Assembly (NCBI RefSeq): GCF_004339465.1
Contig: NZ_SMFY01000001.1
Span: forward strand, 1,302,001-1,366,000
Source of the DNA: Ancylobacter aquaticus
GTDB lineage: Bacteria; Pseudomonadota; Alphaproteobacteria; Rhizobiales; Xanthobacteraceae
DNA length: 64,000 nucleotides
Direction: 5' to 3'
Shown here: piece after piece, positions 33,954-41,972 of the stretch
How the letters are laid out: each line of letters starts with the position of its first letter
Numbering within the stretch: position 1 is the first letter of the stretch
Notes under the pieces: model-generated
Told to the model about the DNA's origin: nothing
Seen by the model: only the letters and a program-made list of their open reading frames with translations
Databases searched by the model: none
Made by a program: the position numbers and the translations under genes

Positions 33954-35048
33954 TTGCAGATCAAGGACGTTCGCGTCAGCGTGCATCGTTTCAAGAACGC
34001 GGTGCCGCTGATCAACAAGCCGATCGAGGATGATTACCGCATCATCTGCGAGATCGAGACCGACGAGGGGCATGTCGGCATCGGCATGGCCTCGCGCTTT
34101 CTGTGGCACGGGGTAGCCGCGATCGTTGAAAAGCATCTGGGTCCGGCGATCATCGGCATGGACCCGCGCGATCTCGAGAAGATCCACGCCCGGCTCCAGC
34201 CGATGATTTCCGAACGCGGCGCGATGACCGGCATCAACCTGGCCGGGTTGTCCTGCGTCGACCTCGCGCTGTGGGACGTGATCGGCAAGGCGAGCAACCG
34301 GACCGTCGCCCAGATGCTCGGCGGCGCCAAGGATTATGCCGACGCCTACGTCACCTATGGCTTTGGCGCCTTCGAGACCGAGCACCTCATCGAAATGGCA
34401 CGGGTACTGATCGGCAAGGGGCATACGCGCCTGAAAATGCTGGTCGGCACCGGCCGGGGACTGGTGGCGGATGCGCGCCGTGTTGCCGCCGTCCGCGAGG
34501 CGGTGGGCGAGGACATCCTGCTCGCGGTCGACGCCAATGAAAGCCTGCGGGCCGAAGAGGCGCTGCGCATCGCCAAGATGATCGAGCCCTACAACATCGC
34601 CTGGTTCGAGGACCCGCTGCAGCGCGTCGATGCCCGCGATCTCGGCAATATGCGCAAGCGCACCACCATTCCGCTCTCCGCGGGCCAGATGGACGGGCAT
34701 GCGCTGCGCTTCCGCGAATGGATCGAGCATGACGCGATCGACATTTTCATGCCGAACAGCATGTACAATGGCGGAATGACCGAGACCCGCCGGGTCGCTC
34801 ATCTCTCCCAGATCTACAACAAGCCCTTGTCCGACGCCGGTGGCGGCGGCGTGTGGTGCGTTCATCATGTCGCCGGCTTCCGAAACGGCACGCTGGCAGA
34901 AATCCACCTCGGCACCGAGCAGGTCGAGGAACAGATGTTCGTCGACCCGCCCCGGGCGGTGAACGGACGGATTGCCATACCGGCCGCGCCGGGCTTCGGC
35001 GTCACGCTCGACAGGGATGTCCTCAAGGAAACGCTCGTCACCGCCTGA
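33954..35048 (+). CDS. Mandelate racemase / muconate lactonizing enzyme family protein (enolase superfamily)
   Basis: Members abstract the alpha-proton of a carboxylate with Mg2+, typically as acid-sugar dehydratases or racemases. I propose the TTG at 33954, with GGAG eight bases upstream, giving 364 aa starting MQIKDVRVSV. A GTG at 33945 is also possible. The barrel domain shows Lys161 (TRLKML), metal ligands Asp193 (AVDANES) and Glu219 (WFEDPL), and a C-terminal His304-His305 (VWCVHH). The third ligand position, normally Glu, reads Gln245 (LSAGQMD), and the MPD of the His-Asp dyad reads MPN (Asn268). The gene heads a TRAP transporter operon, so an imported organic acid is the likely substrate. 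Confidence 0.82.
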   Translation: MQIKDVRVSVHRFKNAVPLINKPIEDDYRIICEIETDEGHVGIGMASRFLWHGVAAIVEKHLGPAIIGMDPRDLEKIHARLQPMISERGAMTGINLAGLSCVDLALWDVIGKASNRTVAQMLGGAKDYADAYVTYGFGAFETEHLIEMARVLIGKGHTRLKMLVGTGRGLVADARRVAAVREAVGEDILLAVDANESLRAEEALRIAKMIEPYNIAWFEDPLQRVDARDLGNMRKRTTIPLSAGQMDGHALRFREWIEHDAIDIFMPNSMYNGGMTETRRVAHLSQIYNKPLSDAGGGGVWCVHHVAGFRNGTLAEIHLGTEQVEEQMFVDPPRAVNGRIAIPAAPGFGVTLDRDVLKETLVTA

Positions 35049-35072
35049 CGGGCCAACGCAGGAGACTGAGAT

Positions 35073-36065
35073 ATGACACGCCATCTGACGTCACGTGCCG
35101 TGCTCGGAGCCCTTGCTCTTGGCGCAACTCTCGTTGCCGGCCCCGCCTTCGCCCAGTCGCTGCACCTCAAGATCGCCAGCCCCTCGCCGGCGGGCGGCTT
35201 CGACACCGTGATGGCGCAGAAGATCGCCGACAAGATGAAGGCCAAGCTTGGCGACCAGTTCACCTATGAGCTGTTCGACAATGCCACGATCGGCGACGAG
35301 GTCGTCCACATGCAGCAGGTGCGGACCGGCCAGATCGACATGACGCCGCTCGGTTCGGACGCCGTCAGCCTCAATCCGGTGTGGTCGATCTTCGACATGC
35401 CGTTCATCTTTGCCGACCGCGCCGCAGTGGCCAAGGCGCTCGACGGCCCGTTCGGACAGGAGCTGGCCGCCTCCATGCGCGAGAAGGCCGGGCTTGAAGT
35501 GCTGGCGTTCGGCGAGATCGGTTTCCGCCAGATCACCAACAGCGTCCGGCCGATCAAGACACCGGCGGATTTCAAGGGAATGAAAATCCGCGTGCCGGGC
35601 AGCGAGACCCGCATGCTGACCTTCAAGACGCTGGGCGCAACCCCGGTCAACATGAACTTCGGCGAGGTGTTCCTCGCCCTGCAGAACAAGACCATCGACG
35701 GGCAGGAAAACCCGCTTAACGACATCGTCGAGCGCTCGCTCAACGAGGTTCAACCCAACATCTCGATCTCCAACCACGTCTATACGCCGATCACCTTCGT
35801 GATGAACGCGCGCAAGTTCGCTGCCCTGCCGGACGACCAGAAGGCGATGCTGAAGGAGGCCGCGCTGGAATCGGCCAAGGAGATCCGCGAACTCGGCGCG
35901 GCCAAGGATGTCGAGCTTCTCGCCACTCTCAAGAAGGCGGGCAAGAACGAGATCATCGAGATCGACCGCGCCTCGTTCATCGCAGCCGCGCAGCCGCTCT
36001 ACGAGCAGATCGGCGCCATCGCCGGCGGCACCTATGCCGTCGACCTGCTGAACGCCGTGAAGTAG
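35073..36065 (+). CDS. dctP: TRAP transporter substrate-binding protein (DctP family)
   Basis: This periplasmic protein captures an organic acid for the TRAP transporter. The 330-residue protein has a signal peptide (residues 1-28, ending FAQ). The DctP fold follows: LHLKIASPSPAGGFDTVMAQ, the DMPFIFADRAAVAKALDGP segment, and the carboxylate-binding Arg region GMKIRVPGSETRM (about residues 168-180) with TPVNMNFGEVFLALQNKTID after it. It lies 24 bases after the enolase-family gene behind a GGAG site, so it is co-transcribed with it. A strong hairpin follows the stop. Confidence 0.9.
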   Translation: MTRHLTSRAVLGALALGATLVAGPAFAQSLHLKIASPSPAGGFDTVMAQKIADKMKAKLGDQFTYELFDNATIGDEVVHMQQVRTGQIDMTPLGSDAVSLNPVWSIFDMPFIFADRAAVAKALDGPFGQELAASMREKAGLEVLAFGEIGFRQITNSVRPIKTPADFKGMKIRVPGSETRMLTFKTLGATPVNMNFGEVFLALQNKTIDGQENPLNDIVERSLNEVQPNISISNHVYTPITFVMNARKFAALPDDQKAMLKEAALESAKEIRELGAAKDVELLATLKKAGKNEIIEIDRASFIAAAQPLYEQIGAIAGGTYAVDLLNAVK

Positions 36066-36087
36066 CCGCGCCAGGCCCCACCATCCG

Positions 36088-36121
36088 CGACGTCCGGCGG
36101 CACCGTGCGCGCCGGACGTCG
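36088..36121. promoter_or_regulatory. Strong hairpin between dctP and dctQ
   Basis: CGACGTCCGGC (36088-36098) and GCCGGACGTCG (36111-36121) form a perfect 11-base stem with a 12-base loop. No T-run follows. In transporter operons such a structure after the binding-protein gene commonly stabilises its message and reduces downstream expression. That role is inferred. Confidence 0.5.
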
Positions 36122-36141
36122 CTCCTTCAGGAGCGGACGCG

Positions 36142-36732
36142 ATGTCTCCACCCGCCCATTCGCCACAGGCCGACGACGAACTTCGCCAACAATTGGAGGA
36201 GGCCGAATTCGAAGTCGAGCTCGGACAGAACGAGCAGGGCCTGGACGCCTGGATCAACGGCATCGCCGGCGCCCTCGGGGCGGCGACACTGGCAGTGATC
36301 ACCATCCTGGTCTTCACCAATGGCTCGCTACGCTACCTGTTCAATTTCGGCATCATCTGGGCCGATGAGATCGTGATCGCGCTCGTTCCCTGGCTCACCA
36401 TGATCGGCATGTTCCTGTCGGTACGCCGGCGGGAGATCATCCGCATCACCCATTTCGCCAATCGCCTGCCGGACCGGCTTCGGCGGTTCATCAATGCCTT
36501 CGCCGACCTCCTCTCGGCGGCCTCTTTCGCCTACCTCGCCTTCTTCTCGCTGGACTATTTCGCCCTGTTCGGCGGCGACAAGACGATCTACCTGAAGATA
36601 CCGAAGGGGTGGTTCATCTCGGCCATGGTCATTGGCTCTGTGCTGCTCGCTCTCGCCTTTCTTGTCGATTTCCTGCGCGGCCTGCGGGCACCTCGGGCCG
36701 CGCAGGTTTCCGAGGAGGGGGCGGCACGATGA
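36142..36732 (+). CDS. dctQ: TRAP transporter small permease (DctQ family)
   Basis: The 196-residue protein has four predicted membrane helices after an acidic 40-residue N-terminus: AATLAVITILVFTNG, WADEIVIALVPWLTMIGMFLSV, LLSAASFAYLAFFSLDYFALFG and FISAMVIGSVLLALAFLVDFL. The block RRREIIRITHFANRLP after helix 2 is typical of DctQ. The unusually long charged N-terminal extension (QLEEAEFEVELGQNEQ) is not seen in most relatives. It overlaps the large permease gene by 4 bases. Confidence 0.88.
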   Translation: MSPPAHSPQADDELRQQLEEAEFEVELGQNEQGLDAWINGIAGALGAATLAVITILVFTNGSLRYLFNFGIIWADEIVIALVPWLTMIGMFLSVRRREIIRITHFANRLPDRLRRFINAFADLLSAASFAYLAFFSLDYFALFGGDKTIYLKIPKGWFISAMVIGSVLLALAFLVDFLRGLRAPRAAQVSEEGAAR

Positions 36733-38009
36733 CCGGCGCCCTCATTGCCATCGGCATTCTGCTCTGCCTCCTGGTGCTCGGTGTGCCGATGATCGCGGCA
36801 CTGCTGACCGCCGTCGCGCTGCTGCTGTTTCTCAGCGGCCAGTGGGGCCTCTCGCTGCCGCAGACCATGGTGGCTGGCCTGTCGAGCTATACGCTGCTCG
36901 CGCTGCCCTTGTTCGTCTATGCCGGCACGCTGATGAATTCCGGCGGCATCGCCGTGCGCCTGTTCGACTTCGCCCGCTCGCTGATCGGTTGGACCAAGGG
37001 CGGGTTGGCGCAGGTGGACGTGCTGACCAGCATCTTCTTCGGCGGCATGGTGGGTTCGTCGGCGGCCGATCTTGCCGGCACCGGCTCGGTGCTGATCCCG
37101 GCCATGAAGCGCCACGGTTATTCCGGTGCGCTGGCCTCCGCCGTCAGCGCTTCGTCCTCAGGCGTCGGGCCGCTGATCCCGCCCTCCTCGCCGGCCATCC
37201 TCTACAGCGCCGTCACCGGCACCTCGCTCAGCGCCTTGTTTCTTGCCGGCCTCATTCCCGGCCTGCTGCTGGGCGGCGTCTTCATGCTGACGATTGCGTG
37301 GCTGGCGCGACGGCACGGCTACCCCACCTATGGCCGCTTCTCGCTGCGCGAAGTGTGGAAGACGGGCCTTGCCGCCGCCTTCGCCCTCGGGATGCCCGGG
37401 CTGATCATCGGCGGGCTGGTGGTCGGCGCCTTCACGCCTTCGGAGGCCGGCGCTTTCGGCGCCTTCTATGCCGCCTTCGTGTCCTGCGCGATCTATCGCA
37501 CGCTCAATTTCAGGGGTCTCTACCGCGCCACGGTGACAGCGGTGCAGATGACCGGCGAGCTGCTGGGCATCGTTGCCCTTTCGGTGGCGCTCGGCAGTGC
37601 CCTGTCCGCTGCCCATGTGCCGCAGGCCTTCACCGGGCTCATCGACCTGCTCACCGTCGGCGACAGCGTGTTCATGCGCCTGCTGGCGATGATGATCATC
37701 GCGATCATCGCCGGCATGTTCATCGACCCGCTGATCCCCGTGCTGGTGCCGGTGCTGATGCCGGCGCTCCTTGCCTACGGGATCGACCTCACCCATTTCG
37801 GCGTGCTGATGATCATGGCCGTGGTTATCGGGCAGATCACGCCGCCGGTGGCGATGTCGCTGATCATCACCGCCCGCATCGCCAAGGTCGACCAGTGGCA
37901 GGTGTTCCGGGCCAACATGCCATTCTTCATCATCACGCTGGCCTTTACCGTGTTGTTGATGGCCGTGCCGGGGCTCTCGACATGGCTCCCCAACTACATG
38001 AAGGACTGA
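36729..38009 (+). CDS. dctM: TRAP transporter large permease (DctM family)
   Basis: The 426-residue permease has the expected 11 to 12 membrane helices. Family blocks are LPLFVYAGTLMNSGGIA, FFGGMVGSSAADLAGTGSVL, SASSSGVGPLIPPSSPAILY and the C-terminal GQITPPVAMSLIITARI. The ATG at 36729 overlaps the dctQ stop, and a longer frame upstream is only a shadow of dctQ. It forms the sodium-driven channel of the importer with DctQ and DctP. Confidence 0.92.
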   Translation: MTGALIAIGILLCLLVLGVPMIAALLTAVALLLFLSGQWGLSLPQTMVAGLSSYTLLALPLFVYAGTLMNSGGIAVRLFDFARSLIGWTKGGLAQVDVLTSIFFGGMVGSSAADLAGTGSVLIPAMKRHGYSGALASAVSASSSGVGPLIPPSSPAILYSAVTGTSLSALFLAGLIPGLLLGGVFMLTIAWLARRHGYPTYGRFSLREVWKTGLAAAFALGMPGLIIGGLVVGAFTPSEAGAFGAFYAAFVSCAIYRTLNFRGLYRATVTAVQMTGELLGIVALSVALGSALSAAHVPQAFTGLIDLLTVGDSVFMRLLAMMIIAIIAGMFIDPLIPVLVPVLMPALLAYGIDLTHFGVLMIMAVVIGQITPPVAMSLIITARIAKVDQWQVFRANMPFFIITLAFTVLLMAVPGLSTWLPNYMKD

Positions 38010-38023
38010 GCGGTGGCGGTGGA

Positions 38024-38287
38024 ATGAAAGGAATTCTCGGTTTGAAGGACGAATGGGCGATCATGAACTGGGTCAAGCGCGGCAATGTCCGCTCGAAGAT
38101 CTGGGCAATCCTGCCGGTGGAAAGCGCAGCCGTCCTGCCGCGCATCGACGACAGCGGCCATTGGGAGGATTTTCGCCGCCTTCCGGCTCAGCGCTTCGCC
38201 GGCCATGCCGCCGCCGCCGAGGCAATCGAGGCGGATGGCTTCTGCTTCATCACCGAAGCTCTGGCCATCGGCCCGCTGGTCAATTGA
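38024..38287 (+). CDS. Unrecognised 87-aa protein at the end of the TRAP operon
   Basis: The frame starts 15 bases after dctM and reads MKGILGLKDEWAIMNWVKRG, then WAILPVESAAVLPRIDD and HAAAAEAIEADGFCFITEAL. It has no signal peptide or membrane helix and looks like a small folded cytosolic protein with mixed strands and helices. Normal codon use and close spacing argue that it is real and co-transcribed. I do not recognise its family. A role in metabolism of the imported acid, or as a regulator, is only a guess from position. Confidence 0.55.
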   Translation: MKGILGLKDEWAIMNWVKRGNVRSKIWAILPVESAAVLPRIDDSGHWEDFRRLPAQRFAGHAAAAEAIEADGFCFITEALAIGPLVN

Positions 38288-38350
38288 CACGGCGGCGTCC
38301 GGGTTGCGTGGCCGGACCATCGGCATTGAGCAATGGCGGGGGAGGGTGCC

Positions 38351-39652
38351 TTATACACGCCCTCCATCGAATGCTTTCAGCGTAGAGCGGCTCTCTGCTG
38401 CCAGTGCGCCGCCAAGCGCCCGCAGCGCTTCCCGTGCGCCGGGGCCGGCCTTGGCACTGATTTCCGCCGTTGCTGTCACCAGCTGGCGCACCACGTCCGC
38501 ATCGTTCATCCCATAGCGCGCGACTGCCACGAGGGCCGGGCAGGCGAATTCCTCAAGCGAACTGACCGGGGTTATGACGCGCGGGTGCCCTTCCTCGTCC
38601 GCCCGCACCGCGGAGGGGAATTCACGCTCAGCCAGCGAGCACAGCGCCTGTGACAATCGGTCGATGCAGTAGAGCGCGGTCGTCGGGTCGTTGATGCCGG
38701 GTGAGAGCGCCCGCTGCGCAATCTCGACGAACCGGCGAAGCGCGAAGTGCAGGTCCTGCGTCGGGGTGCGGTCCCGGCCCACCACCAACGCCTCACGCAG
38801 ACGGTCCAGCACCTCGTCCGAGGCGCGCGCACGGGGTGCGGCACGCAGCACGGCGTCCCGCTCGGTGACAAACCGGCCCGGAGGGGCATTAATACTGATC
38901 ATGAGATCATGTTCGGTGGCAATTCGCATCACGGCCGCCTCATCGAGGCGCTGGACATAGCCGCTGCCCTCGACGAACACGTCGTGGCAATCCGCCTCCA
39001 GCTCCCGCAGCAATCCGGCCGTGGCGTGGGCATCGCGCGGGCTCGGCTCCTGTCCCAATTGGGTGGGATAAAGCCTGTCGATCACGGCCTGCGTCTCGCG
39101 CGCCAGCTCGGCCAGCACGGTTTCGATGCGGATCGAGTTGGCGATATGGTGGATGAAGTAAATGAGCACGGCGAGGCTGAGCGTTGCCAGCACGACGCCA
39201 ATGGTGACGGAAATATGGGGAACGAAGCTGGCTTCCTCGGTGCCCCGCACGGTGCGCAATACCAGCAGGCAGTAGAGGAACGTGCTGGTGAAGGTGCCGA
39301 GCACCAGCTGGTTGCCACGGTCGCTCATGAAGCTGCGCAGCAGCCGGGGTCCGAACTGCGAGGAGGCAAGCTGGAGCGTCAGCATGGTCATTGAGAAGGT
39401 GAGGCCGGCCACCGTGATCATCGACCCCGCGACCGCCGACAGCACGGCGCGCGCGCCTTCCGGCCCGAAGCCGTAGAGCCAGCCCAGACGCTCGATCACC
39501 CCATCGTCCAGCACGGTGTCGAGCCAGACCAGCGCGAAGGAGAGCGCTGCAGCGCCCGCCGCCATCGTGGAGGGCAGGAACCAGAAGCTGGAGCGCAGGC
39601 GATCCCACACACCCAGCAACCTTGTCGGTATTGATAATCGCTCCATGCTCAC
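38351..39652 (-). CDS. DUF2254 family membrane protein
   Basis: The 433-residue protein has four N-terminal membrane helices (about residues 25-45, 65-95, 115-135 and 150-170: FLPSTMAAGAAALSFALVWL; GSMITVAGLTFSMTMLTLQL; LVLGTFTSTFLYCLLVLRTV; VLATLSLAVLIYFIHHIANS). A cytosolic region follows, with SPGINDPTTALYCIDRLSQAL near residue 320, the hallmark of DUF2254. Its function is unknown. It is transcribed divergently from the two-component genes across 214 bases. Confidence 0.85.
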   Translation of the reverse strand: MSMERLSIPTRLLGVWDRLRSSFWFLPSTMAAGAAALSFALVWLDTVLDDGVIERLGWLYGFGPEGARAVLSAVAGSMITVAGLTFSMTMLTLQLASSQFGPRLLRSFMSDRGNQLVLGTFTSTFLYCLLVLRTVRGTEEASFVPHISVTIGVVLATLSLAVLIYFIHHIANSIRIETVLAELARETQAVIDRLYPTQLGQEPSPRDAHATAGLLRELEADCHDVFVEGSGYVQRLDEAAVMRIATEHDLMISINAPPGRFVTERDAVLRAAPRARASDEVLDRLREALVVGRDRTPTQDLHFALRRFVEIAQRALSPGINDPTTALYCIDRLSQALCSLAEREFPSAVRADEEGHPRVITPVSSLEEFACPALVAVARYGMNDADVVRQLVTATAEISAKAGPGAREALRALGGALAAESRSTLKAFDGGRV

Positions 39653-39866
39653 CCCCGCCCATCAATTAGCACGGACGCGGATTGGTTCCAGGGTATGGGT
39701 AAGACGGGCACAAGCGGGCGTGGGGCGGCCGGACGCGTTGCTGGCCCGTTTCCCGTATACGTGAAAATGCGCCAGAATTGTTTCCAGGCGTTGCGCGTGC
39801 CGGGACAGCAATGCTGGTTCACGAAAATCTTCGGCGGAGCCTGGGCTGGGCGCGTATAGGGGCGGC

Positions 39867-40628
39867 ATGGACGACATGCGCGGTTCGGAAGCGGGCAATG
39901 GCCCGCATATACTCGTGGTCGATGACGACCAGCAAATTCGCAAGCTGCTCGGGCGCTATCTGGTCGAGCAGAATTTTCGCGTATCGCTGGCGGCGGATGG
40001 CAAGGAGGCGGAGCGCCGCCTCACCGAGGGCCGGATCGACCTCGTGGTGCTCGACCTGATGCTGCCGGATGTGTCGGGCCTCGACCTCTGCCGGACGATC
40101 CGCGCGCGTTCCACCGTCCCCATCATCCTCCTCACGGCGCTGAAGGAGGATGTGGACCGCATCATCGGTCTTGAGATCGGTGCCGATGACTATCTCGGCA
40201 AGCCGTTCAATCCGCGCGAACTGGTGGCCCGCATCCGGGCCGTGCTGCGCCGCCTGTCGCCGCGCGATACGGCGCCCGTCGTGCCCGCCATGCGCCTGCG
40301 TTTCAGCGGTTTCCTCGCCGATCCGACCAGTCGACAGCTCTGGAACCCGGACGGCGGGGAGATCGTGCTCACCGGAGCGGAATTCGACCTTCTGCTTGCC
40401 CTTCTGGAGCGCCCCGGGCGAATGCTGTCGCGCGAGCAGCTTCTCGACATCACCCATGGCCGCGCCTCAGTCGGCTTCGACCGTTCGGTGGACGTGCTCA
40501 TCAGCCGGCTGCGGCGCAAGCTGGGCGATGCCGGGAACTTCCAGATCATCAAGACCCTGCGCAATGGCGGCTACCAGCTTGCCGCGCGCGTGGAGCCGGC
40601 GGCCGACGCCAACCCGGCCGCACCGTGA
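39867..40628 (+). CDS. OmpR-family response regulator
   Basis: The 253-residue regulator has a receiver domain (acidic pair in ILVVDDD, phospho-acceptor Asp63 in VVLDLMLPD, Thr in ILLTAL, Lys in LGKPFNP) and a winged-helix DNA-binding domain (about residues 145-240, ending FQIIKTLRNGGYQLAARV). Its stop overlaps the sensor kinase start by 4 bases, so this is a matched pair. Targets are unknown. The dehydrogenase-like gene directly behind the kinase and the divergent DUF2254 gene are the nearest candidates. Confidence 0.92.
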   Translation: MDDMRGSEAGNGPHILVVDDDQQIRKLLGRYLVEQNFRVSLAADGKEAERRLTEGRIDLVVLDLMLPDVSGLDLCRTIRARSTVPIILLTALKEDVDRIIGLEIGADDYLGKPFNPRELVARIRAVLRRLSPRDTAPVVPAMRLRFSGFLADPTSRQLWNPDGGEIVLTGAEFDLLLALLERPGRMLSREQLLDITHGRASVGFDRSVDVLISRLRRKLGDAGNFQIIKTLRNGGYQLAARVEPAADANPAAP

Positions 40629-41941
40629 ACACCATCCGCACCAAGCTGACGGCACTTCTGGTCGGCTCCGTCCTGGGCGTGCTCATCGTGGCGACCGGGC
40701 TGTCCTTGCTCATTCTCACCCCCCCTGATTTCGGGCGGATGGACGATGCGGCGGCGGTTCAGCTCGGCATGCTCATCGATCTTGCCGAACGCACCCGGGA
40801 TCCGGTGAACGAGGGCCCCTATGGCCGGATCTCGTCCGCGCCGGCGGGCGGTCATCGGGTCGAGCCCGCCACCGAGGGCATCAACGCGGCCCTCGGCCGC
40901 CGCGGGCGGGCCCTGAAGATCGTCGTGACCGAGCCGCCGGAAGTCGGGTGGCCGACCATTTCCGCCCAGCTTGCCGATGGACGGTGGCTGATCGTGCCGC
41001 TGGCGGTCCCGATGCCGAACCCCGGCAATACGTGGGGGTTGATCGGCTGGATACTTCTTGTCGCGCTGGGGGTCACGGGGGTCATGGTGTTCGCTGTCCG
41101 CCGGCTCACGGAACCACTGGCGCTGCTGCAACGGACCGCCGATGCCATCACGCCCTGCAGCGATGTCGACCCGCTGCCCGAGAAAGGGCCCGCCGAGGTG
41201 CGGGCGGCGGCGCGCGCCATCAACCAGCTGGCGACGCGGCTGCGGCAGGTGATGGAAAGCCGCATGCGGCTGGTGGCGGCCGCCGGCCATGATCTGCGCA
41301 CGCCGATGACGCGGATGCGCCTGCGCGCCGAATTCCTCGCCGAGGAAGAGCGCACGGCCTTCATCGACGACCTCGACGAGCTCGACCGGATTGCCGACAG
41401 CGCCATCCGCCTGGTCCGGGAGGAGGTGGAGGACGGCGGCGGCGAGGTATTGCGCCTCGATCTGATGGTGGCCGACACGGCAGCGGAACTGCGCGAGATC
41501 GGCTGTGCCGTGACCTTGGCTCAGACCTGCCCGGCCGTCATTCGTGCGCGACCGGAAGCGCTTCGTCGCGCCATGCGCAACCTTTTCATCAATGCGGCCA
41601 CCCATGGGCGGGAGGCGACGGTCAGCATAGTGACGGGCGTCGGCAGGGTGCAGGTGCTGATCGAGGATGCCGGTCCCGGCATTCCCGAGGAACTGCTCCC
41701 CCGCGTGTTCGAGCCTTTCTTCCGTGTCGACCCGGCACGCGGCGCGCCCACCCCGGGCGCGGGGCTGGGGCTTGCCATCGCCGAGCAGATCGTCACCCGC
41801 AATGGCGGGACGCTGAAACTGGAAAATATGCCGGTCGGGTTGCGTCAGGTGCTTGAATTTCCGGTGGTGACGCTGGGGGAGGGCTGCCCGAAGGAGGATA
41901 ACCCAAGGAAGGTATTGCGCTGGTGCGTCTTTCCGGGCTGA
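40625..41941 (+). CDS. Sensor histidine kinase (EnvZ-like)
   Basis: The 438-residue kinase has two membrane helices (about residues 10-31 and 138-159) flanking a periplasmic sensor of roughly 105 residues, then a HAMP domain. The dimerisation box has His222 in VAAAGHDLRTPMTRMRLR, as in EnvZ/OmpB sensors. The ATPase has the N box (MRNLFINAATHG) and the G boxes (IEDAGPGIPEEL, GAGLGLAIAEQ). The signal is unknown. The C-terminal tail after the ATPase (EGCPKEDNPRKVLRWCVFPG) is short. Confidence 0.9.
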   Translation: MNTIRTKLTALLVGSVLGVLIVATGLSLLILTPPDFGRMDDAAAVQLGMLIDLAERTRDPVNEGPYGRISSAPAGGHRVEPATEGINAALGRRGRALKIVVTEPPEVGWPTISAQLADGRWLIVPLAVPMPNPGNTWGLIGWILLVALGVTGVMVFAVRRLTEPLALLQRTADAITPCSDVDPLPEKGPAEVRAAARAINQLATRLRQVMESRMRLVAAAGHDLRTPMTRMRLRAEFLAEEERTAFIDDLDELDRIADSAIRLVREEVEDGGGEVLRLDLMVADTAAELREIGCAVTLAQTCPAVIRARPEALRRAMRNLFINAATHGREATVSIVTGVGRVQVLIEDAGPGIPEELLPRVFEPFFRVDPARGAPTPGAGLGLAIAEQIVTRNGGTLKLENMPVGLRQVLEFPVVTLGEGCPKEDNPRKVLRWCVFPG

Positions 41942-41972
41942 GATGGCGCATCCCCCTCTGCCGGAGCCAGAC

